Source: Lonicera japonica | Lineage: Eukaryota; Streptophyta; Magnoliopsida; Dipsacales; Caprifoliaceae | Assembly: GCA_021464415.1 (NCBI GenBank) | Contig: CM038465.1 | Location: 83,734,919 to 83,798,918 of the forward strand | Direction: 5' to 3' | DNA length: 64,000 nt | In this document: positions 58,765 through 64,000 of the stretch, piece by piece | Layout: each line of letters begins with the position of its first letter | How positions within the stretch are numbered: the stretch's first letter is position 1 | The notes under the pieces: generated by a model | Database searches by the model: none | Told to the model about the DNA's origin: nothing | What the model saw: only the letters and a program-made list of their open reading frames with translations | Program-made: the position numbers and the translations under genes

Positions 58765-59096
58765 TTCCCTATGTCTCAAATAAGGAGTCATACTTGTCTT
58801 TTTTAGACAACTCAAATTGAGACCATTTTTTTGTTTTTGTTTTTATAAGAAACAAAACTTTATTGCAACTCAAAAGAAGATTACAACAAAGGCGAAGCAA
58901 GGGCCATTCACAGCGAATGAGAAATCCACTGAGGGATGAGCCCGAAAGTACAAAAAGAACAAAGCAACTACAATTCAAATCGTGTTGAATGAATGGTCTC
59001 AAACTCAAATTGAGACCATTAATTATGCTAATTGTGTTGAATGAATGTTTTTCTTAAGAGATGCAAAAGGCAAAGTGAGATACGGCGGAAGGAATA
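58765..59096. mobile_element. Stowaway-like MITE interrupted by a LINE fragment
   Basis: The left end TTCCCTATGTCTCAAATAAG and the inverted right end TTCCTTCCGCCGTATCTCAC resemble the CTCCCTCCGTCCCA consensus of Stowaway MITEs, with TA nearby on both sides. The interior is broken by the LINE insertion at 58,827-59,003. Confidence 0.55.
58811..59019 (-). mobile_element. 5'-truncated LINE fragment with 16-bp target duplication
   Basis: CTCAAATTGAGACCAT occurs at 58,811-58,826 and 59,004-59,019. The insert, read on the minus strand, ends in GTTTTGTTTCTTATAAAAAC and a CAAAAA-rich tail after a GCAATAAAG signal, like plant L1 3' ends. Its target lies inside the Stowaway-like MITE, so it is the younger of the two. 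Confidence 0.82.
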
Positions 59097-60260
59097 TATG
59101 CTTCTAGGTGATGATTGTACACGTCAATTCCCACCCTTGCTCAAAGAAAGCCCAGTGAAGATTCCGGCTAGAAACTTTGTCACATAATGGGAGAGAAACA
59201 CATTAAACCAATACTAAACCAAAACTTAAACTTCGCCATTCAAACAAATCATAAATCCATAGCCATAGAGCAGTAGAGAAAAAAATGTTGAAAAAGTAGA
59301 TAATTTTAAATTTTAAATAACAATAAAAAATAACCGGTTTAAAGTATATATATATTAAAAAAAGGACTTCTTTGTTGAATTGGGTTTGTCAGGTCAAGTC
59401 TAATCCAAATATGAAGTACATGTGAAGCTCTAAGATAGGGTAACACACTGCAAGCCCTACTAAGAAACAAACCGCTTTAAAGAAGGGGGGAAAATAGGCA
59501 CAATACGAATAAGGGACCAACCCAACAAAAATGCACCAAGCACCTGCACTACCATGTCACATCTAGCACCATTACTTTTCCATTACCATCACCAACACAA
59601 TATGAAACAGTTAGAAACACAATTATTGAGGCAAGGTTTTACTCAGCACCAAAACTATAATTTGCTGAGCCAAACTGTTTCTTTTAATTAGCATGCAGAG
59701 CAGTACTTCAATACAAATCATGCCACTTCAGAGTTCTACAATCTACATCTAAATTAGCACCCGAAAGCTCTTTCGCTAAAGATTAAAGTCAGAAAATGAG
59801 ATATGTTCAACTGATAAAGTAAAATCTTCATCCGTGTATGCAAGTAAGAATGAAATGATATTTTTGTTATTAATAAAACACGGAGTACATTTGTATCTAT
59901 TGATATGGGCTGTTTAGTAGGCAGAACACTAACCAAAAAATTAGAGGAAGGCACTAACCAAAAAAATCACCTCACGAAATGTGCTATCAGCTCTATTGAT
60001 GTACTCATATACTCGGCAACATAATGTTATGGGTTACTGTTAAAGGAACTTTCTTGAAGACCACTATGATTTTCAACTGAGTCTTTAAAAGCAAACATGA
60101 AAGGGCAAAAATGCTCTCTTTAAACTGATTTCATTTTGTTGAGATACCTTCAGACTACGTCAATTACAGAGAAAACAGAAAAAGAAAATTCAAATCAAAC
60201 AGCGCATAATCCTAGCAATTCAAATAAGTAGGATAGTTTAAGAATCGGCAGTCTACAAAT
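59097..60260. other. AT-rich intronic or intergenic DNA
   Basis: No gene was recognised. A 50-base open stretch near 59,975-60,030 on the minus strand was examined and rejected as an RBR exon. Confidence 0.45.
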
Positions 60261-61382
60261 CAGTGTTTTAAATCGCGCGCAACTAGGCGCGCAATAGCGC
60301 GCTATTGCGTTTTTTCGGAGTGAAACGCCATATAGCGCAGTCCCAGTTGCGATTTAACCAAATAGCGCACGCAATTTGATGACGTGTCACGCTATTTGGC
60401 GCTATTCTACGCTATACGTACGCAATTTCACGCAATCTGGTTTTTCCTCAGGCTATTCGGATAAGCAACTTATAAAAAAAAAAAAAAAAAAAAAAAGAGG
60501 GTAAATTAAAACAAACCCTAGGCTCGTTGGATGTTTTCACTTTTCATCTTCTTTTCTTTTCTTCTATTCGTCTCCTCTCTTCTTCTCCTCTTCTTGATTG
60601 ACTGTTTTGGGCAGATTGACGAAATTAGGGCTTATTATTCTAGCGGGGGTAATGGGTGGTAGTCGGTGGTAATCGGGGGTAATGGGTGGTAATCGGTGGT
60701 AGTGGGTGGTAGTAGGTGGTAGTCGGTGTCGGTGTCGGTGTCGTCTTCTTCTCTCTCCCGTTCGTCGTCTCCTCTTCTCCCGTTCTTCTCAGCCGACTAA
60801 AGTCAAAAGGTAAGATATTTCCTTTTTAACATACATCTGTCTCTTTTATATGCCTTTTAGTTTTAGACTTTTAGTTAACTTATTTTATATACTTTTTACC
60901 ATTTTATAATTATTAATTTAAATGCTTATTTAAGTTATTTATTTAGTTAATTTATTTAATACTCTATCTAAATAAATTAAAAAATAATTCATATTTAAAT
61001 TAAAAAAACAGTGGTATTTAAATGAAAAAAATAGTGAATATTTAAATTAAAAAAAAGTAAATATTTTCTTAATTTTTATATACTCTATGAATATTTAGAG
61101 ATTTAAAAGGTTTGTCTTTTTTATCATACATCCATGTCTAAGCCTAAATATCATTCTTTTCATTAATTTAGTTAACTTATTTTATATACCTTTTATATTT
61201 TGGTTATTTGAAGCCCTTTAATGAATTTTTGTTAATGTTCTTAAGTATAATATTATTTTAAATTTTTTTTATTCCTACGCTATTTACTATCCAAATTGCC
61301 TACGCTATTACGCAATTTGTGAGCGCTACGCAATTCTCGAACAAAAACGCAACGCGTTACGCTACCGCAATTTAAAACATTG
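60261..61382. mobile_element. Non-autonomous hAT element (1,122 bp)
   Basis: The left end CAGTGTTTTAAATCGCG and the inverted right end CAATGTTTTAAATTGCG match at 15 of 17 positions. Subterminal DNA on both sides is dense in ACGCAA/TTGCGT words, likely transposase-binding sites, and contains the palindrome GCAATAGCGCGCTATTGC at 60,291-60,308. The interior has a 22-A run, a CT-rich leader-like stretch, a GGTGGTAGT/GGTAATC repeat, then AT-rich DNA. It encodes no transposase and is probably a deletion derivative that kept the leader of an autonomous parent. Confidence 0.92.
60646..60752 (+). repeat. G-rich GGTAGT/GGTAAT minisatellite inside the hAT element
   Basis: Imperfect 9-10-bp units such as GGGTGGTAGT and CGGTGGTAAT repeat about ten times, ending in GGTGTCGGTGTCGGTGTCG. 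The strand is G-rich with many GG doublets, so folded G-structures are possible. Confidence 0.8.
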
Positions 61383-61399
61383 CTACAAATTCATAATAT

Positions 61400-62060
61400 A
61401 TAGCGACCTTAAATAATTATCAAACTAATGGAAAATATAGAGTGACCTGATCTAAAAATTCAGAAAATACCATAAAAAATCTGAAAGTTTCATTGACTAT
61501 TGATCAAAACCCTCTAATAGTGATGGCAGTGGCGTTTGGAGAGATGAAATAAATAAAATATAAAGAAATTAGACTTCCTAAAGACAATGGAAGTATATCG
61601 AGCAATAAATGGAAATTTCTATATGTTTGAGCGATAATTGGAACAAAAGAAAATTGAAATTCTAAAAACCCAAACTTCAAATTGAAAACCCTATTTTAGA
61701 GAAAATTGATGGACTGTGGCTTTGTGAGAATAGAGAATACAGATTGTCGAGAGGCACCGGATAATAGTGAACGGATACACAGAAAAGATAAGCCAAGAAT
61801 CCAAACGCCTCTATTAATATCTAGTATAGAAGCCCTAGATTAGAAAGAAGAACAGGTGGAGGAGAGTGTACGCAGAGAGAGGAGGAACGTACCAGAGAGA
61901 AGCAAACTAAATGATGTGCGTGCTAGGTGGTGCGTGCTGGTCGATCAGTCGACGGAGGAGTGTGCGCACAACGATGTGGTCGATGAAAGCCAAAGCAGCG
62001 TGACGTGAGGGAAAGAGAGGGGATAGTATGAGAGTGAATTTTTGTTTATGTTACAGATAA
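61400..62060 (-). promoter_or_regulatory. Promoter and 5'-leader-like region, minus strand
   Basis: On the minus strand from about 62,050 the DNA changes from AT-rich to CT-rich leader-like sequence (TCCCCTCTCTTTCCCTCACG, CCTCCTCTCTCTGCG) preceded by TCTCGACCGTCCGA. It could be the 5' end of the RBR transcript. No coding exon starts here that I can support; the first ATGs give very short frames. Confidence 0.4.
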
Positions 62061-62148
62061 ACAACGGCCACCAATCTCCCAAAATTCGGACGGTCGAGAT
62101 TACTTTTTAAACATTGGGCGGAATAATCTATAGTATCTATCTATGGTA

Positions 62149-62915
62149 TCTATATTATAGTCCATCCATTAATGCATAATTAATATGTAATTAATATAAT
62201 TAATTTACTTTTTATGTTTTTTTTCTAACTTTGTACCATAATTACACCATTTGACTTATTTATTGAGTTTATATTTATAAAATGGGAGAAGTGAAAGTAT
62301 TAATGTACTTTTTTTTATAATTAATTAGGCAATAAATAACACACTTGCCTTGAGGTCAAGGGTTCGACTCATGGGGTGGGAGGGGAGGGTTTTTCTTTAT
62401 TTGTAGGATTAAGGGAGAGACTTAGACCTCCCTTAATTTAAAAAAAAAAAATATCATTCTTTAATAAATAATATAATTATAATTATTATATATACTTACT
62501 TACTATATAGTGTTATGGAAGAAGTAGATACATTAATTATTTTTCTTATATTTTTAATTGTAGTAACATTAACTACTTATTAATTGATTTTTTATATTCT
62601 TAATGCATAATAAAATAATTATTATTATTATAATATTGGAAGTAGCATAATTTATTATACTATTTTTTTAAAATGTGTTAAATTAATAGTATTATTTTTA
62701 GTTTGTCATAGCAAATGAGTTATATTATCAACCATTAATTAGATTGAAAATAATAAAGTAAAAGCTGTAAAATTCATTTTAAACGGAAGCAATATATATT
62801 TTATTCTCCTACACAACATATTAAAACCAATTATTTGTCAAACCTATATTAAGACAAACATTACTAAAATTACATATTTATCAAACACCCATGCATCGCA
62901 CGGGTTGTTAACTAG
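62149..62915 (+). mobile_element. Helitron-like non-autonomous element (about 770 bp)
   Basis: The 3' end carries a hairpin ACCCATGC-ATC-GCACGGGT (62,888-62,906), one mismatch in 8, followed after a few bases by CTAG at 62,912-62,915 and then T, the Helitron terminus and target base. A plausible 5' end TCTATATTATAG lies at 62,149 after an A, as expected for insertion between A and T. No Rep/helicase is encoded. The start coordinate is the less certain end. Confidence 0.6.
62326..62452 (+). mobile_element. SINE-like segment with Pol III B box
   Basis: GGGTTCGACTCATGG at about 62,360-62,375 matches the B-box consensus GGTTCGANTCC, and an A-run follows at 62,441-62,452. An A box is not clear and no target duplication was found. 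It lies inside the Helitron-like element. Confidence 0.5.
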
Positions 62916-63071
62916 TTTGGAGTAATTTTGTTTCTATGGACAATATTTGCAATTAATTTGCAGAGTTAAATTAATTAGCTTCTCTATTTTATAAATATTA
63001 TTTTGAATAATAATTTAATATTAAAATATCTACAAGATTAATAAATATATTTACTTTAAAAAGTTATATCT

Positions 63072-63571
63072 TAAGAGTGTCTCCAATACAACCATCAATT
63101 AAGAATAATAAAGATGCCAAATAAGATGGATAGACAAAATTTTAAAAAATTACTCTCCAATACAACTATCAATAATAACCATCAAACTTATGTGACAAAA
63201 ATAAGAATAGATATTGTGAAGGTGACCCTTTACTTTTAGAGGGTCTTTTAGACAATATCTTAATACCACATCATCTTTTATATATAACTACTTTTATTTT
63301 TCAAACTTTTAAATATTTTAACTTTTATTTTATAAATTATATTTTTAAAAAGCATAAATCAAGATCTACCAAATAAGATCCATGTTGCATATAAAGTTAT
63401 CAATTTTATTTTCAAGAATTTTCTAATCAACAATCTTTTGGACAATTGCATTGCAAATATTTTTTTTAGACTTGTCCATCAACAATAAAATTTGTACCAT
63501 ATAGGAAAGATATACTTACAAGTCAATGGTTTAAAATTCTCGAACTCATTTTTGCATTGGAGATGCTATAA
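63072..63571. mobile_element. MITE with GTCTCCAAT / ATTGGAGATGC ends (about 500 bp)
   Basis: The left TTAAGAGTGTCTCCAATACA and the right TTGCATTGGAGATGCTATAA have inverted ends of the common plant GAGCATCTCCAATG type. An internal copy, CTCTCCAATACAACTATCAA, near 63,151 suggests a second nested or duplicated end. It is non-coding. Confidence 0.6.
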
Positions 63572-64000
63572 TATTATTAAGTTATGAGTATCCTAATTAA
63601 CTTTGAACTAAAATAACAAAACCAAAAATTAAACTCTTACTCTCAGTTCATTTTTTTATAGTATTATTTTCTATTTCTCACTTACAGATACTCATTATCC
63701 TTCTTTCCATATAGACCCATTATTCTTTCCTCTTTTCCCACTTCTCGTCCTTCCTCACAAGTTATGCGCCATATCTAAAAGGACATTGCTCGCTGTCTTC
63801 GTCTTCTTCGTCATAAACCCGAAAACTTTATCTTCATATTCTTTATCTGAGGTTTATATTAATAATTGATATATATATATATATGGGTATGGTTTCAATG
63901 GTTACTTCTCTTGTTACCCATAGATGGTTATTGTAATATTAACCATTGGATGAAAAATCAATTGTTAAGATCAAATGTGTAGTTGGCTAACATAATTAAT
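63572..64000. other. AT-rich intergenic DNA to the window end
   Basis: A CT-rich stretch at about 63,690-63,800 and an (AT)n run at 63,867-63,883 are present. The last 130 bases contain inverted GGTTAC/GTTACC and ATGGTTA/TAACCAT words, possibly the edge of another TIR element cut by the window. Confidence 0.4.

Larger units (their letters stand above)
60253..61390. repeat. Perfect 8-bp target duplication CTACAAAT of the hAT element
   Basis: CTACAAAT stands at 60,253-60,260 and 61,383-61,390, immediately outside the inverted repeats. It is an exact 8-of-8 match, diagnostic of a hAT insertion. Confidence 0.93.

Noticed and set aside
59975..60030. Minus-strand peptide RVYEYINRADSTFREV as a candidate RBR or other exon
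   Set aside because: No acceptor gives a stop-free phase into it, it matches no known RBR segment, and twelve open codons can occur by chance.
1..64000. tRNA, rRNA, CRISPR arrays or bacterial operons
   Set aside because: None of the expected cloverleaf, rRNA-conserved or repeat-spacer patterns were seen; the window is ordinary plant nuclear DNA.

Overview
The window is AT-rich plant nuclear DNA, almost certainly from a flowering plant and most likely a eudicot. The evidence is four multi-exon genes with small GT-AG introns that encode plant-specific proteins (a MEI2-like RNA-binding protein, a plastid DUF2301 membrane protein, a VIM/ORTHRUS ubiquitin ligase and a retinoblastoma-related protein), set in nested LTR retrotransposons, hAT elements, MITEs, LINE and SINE fragments and a Helitron-like end. 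I saw no bacterial-type operons, rRNA, tRNA or CRISPR. The species cannot be fixed from the sequence alone.

Layout. (1) 1-11.9 kb is one old Ty1/copia element on the minus strand. Its 5' LTR and primer-binding site lie at 11,660-11,903, and gag, protease and integrase remnants run leftward off the window edge. It has been split by later insertions: a non-autonomous hAT (1,348-2,965, 8-bp target duplication), a degenerate block (3.3-6.2 kb), a SIRE-like solo LTR (6,455-7,947, duplication CACCA) and a Tat-type gypsy solo LTR (10,149-11,379, duplication CAAAA). (2) 12-21 kb is gene-poor and AT-rich, with one decayed protein fragment on the minus strand near 12.4-13.3 kb that resembles DUF1985/Ulp1-associated transposon proteins. 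(3) 21.2-34.7 kb holds a MEI2-like 4 (AML1/AML4 clade) gene on the plus strand. I reconstruct 14 coding exons giving 1,001 codons and three RRMs. (4) 35-39.7 kb is intergenic, with MITEs, a 1.7-kb terminal-inverted-repeat element and a 63-bp minisatellite. (5) 39.86-42.88 kb is a five-exon plastid DUF2301 membrane-protein gene on the plus strand (338 aa). (6) 43.93-49.03 kb is a nine-exon VIM/ORTHRUS gene on the minus strand (763 aa; PHD, RING, SRA, RING). (7) 51.05-55.63 kb carries ten consecutive exons of the retinoblastoma-related gene RBR on the minus strand, covering both pocket halves and the C-terminus. I could not find the exons for the N-terminal third in the remaining 8.4 kb, which is full of transposon insertions. 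(8) 62-64 kb is TE-derived intergenic DNA.

How the genes relate. VIM (maintenance of CG methylation) and RBR (cell-cycle repressor of E2F) are tandem neighbours on the same strand. Both act in S-phase chromatin control, but adjacency alone does not show co-regulation. The MEI2-like gene (meiosis and early development) and the DUF2301 plastid protein have no evident functional link to them. I found no convincing undescribed multi-gene system. The best second-look items are the missing RBR N-terminus, two apparent GC-AG introns, a duplicated splice donor in the MEI2-like 5' leader, a transit peptide built from microsatellites, and several insertions datable by exact target duplications.
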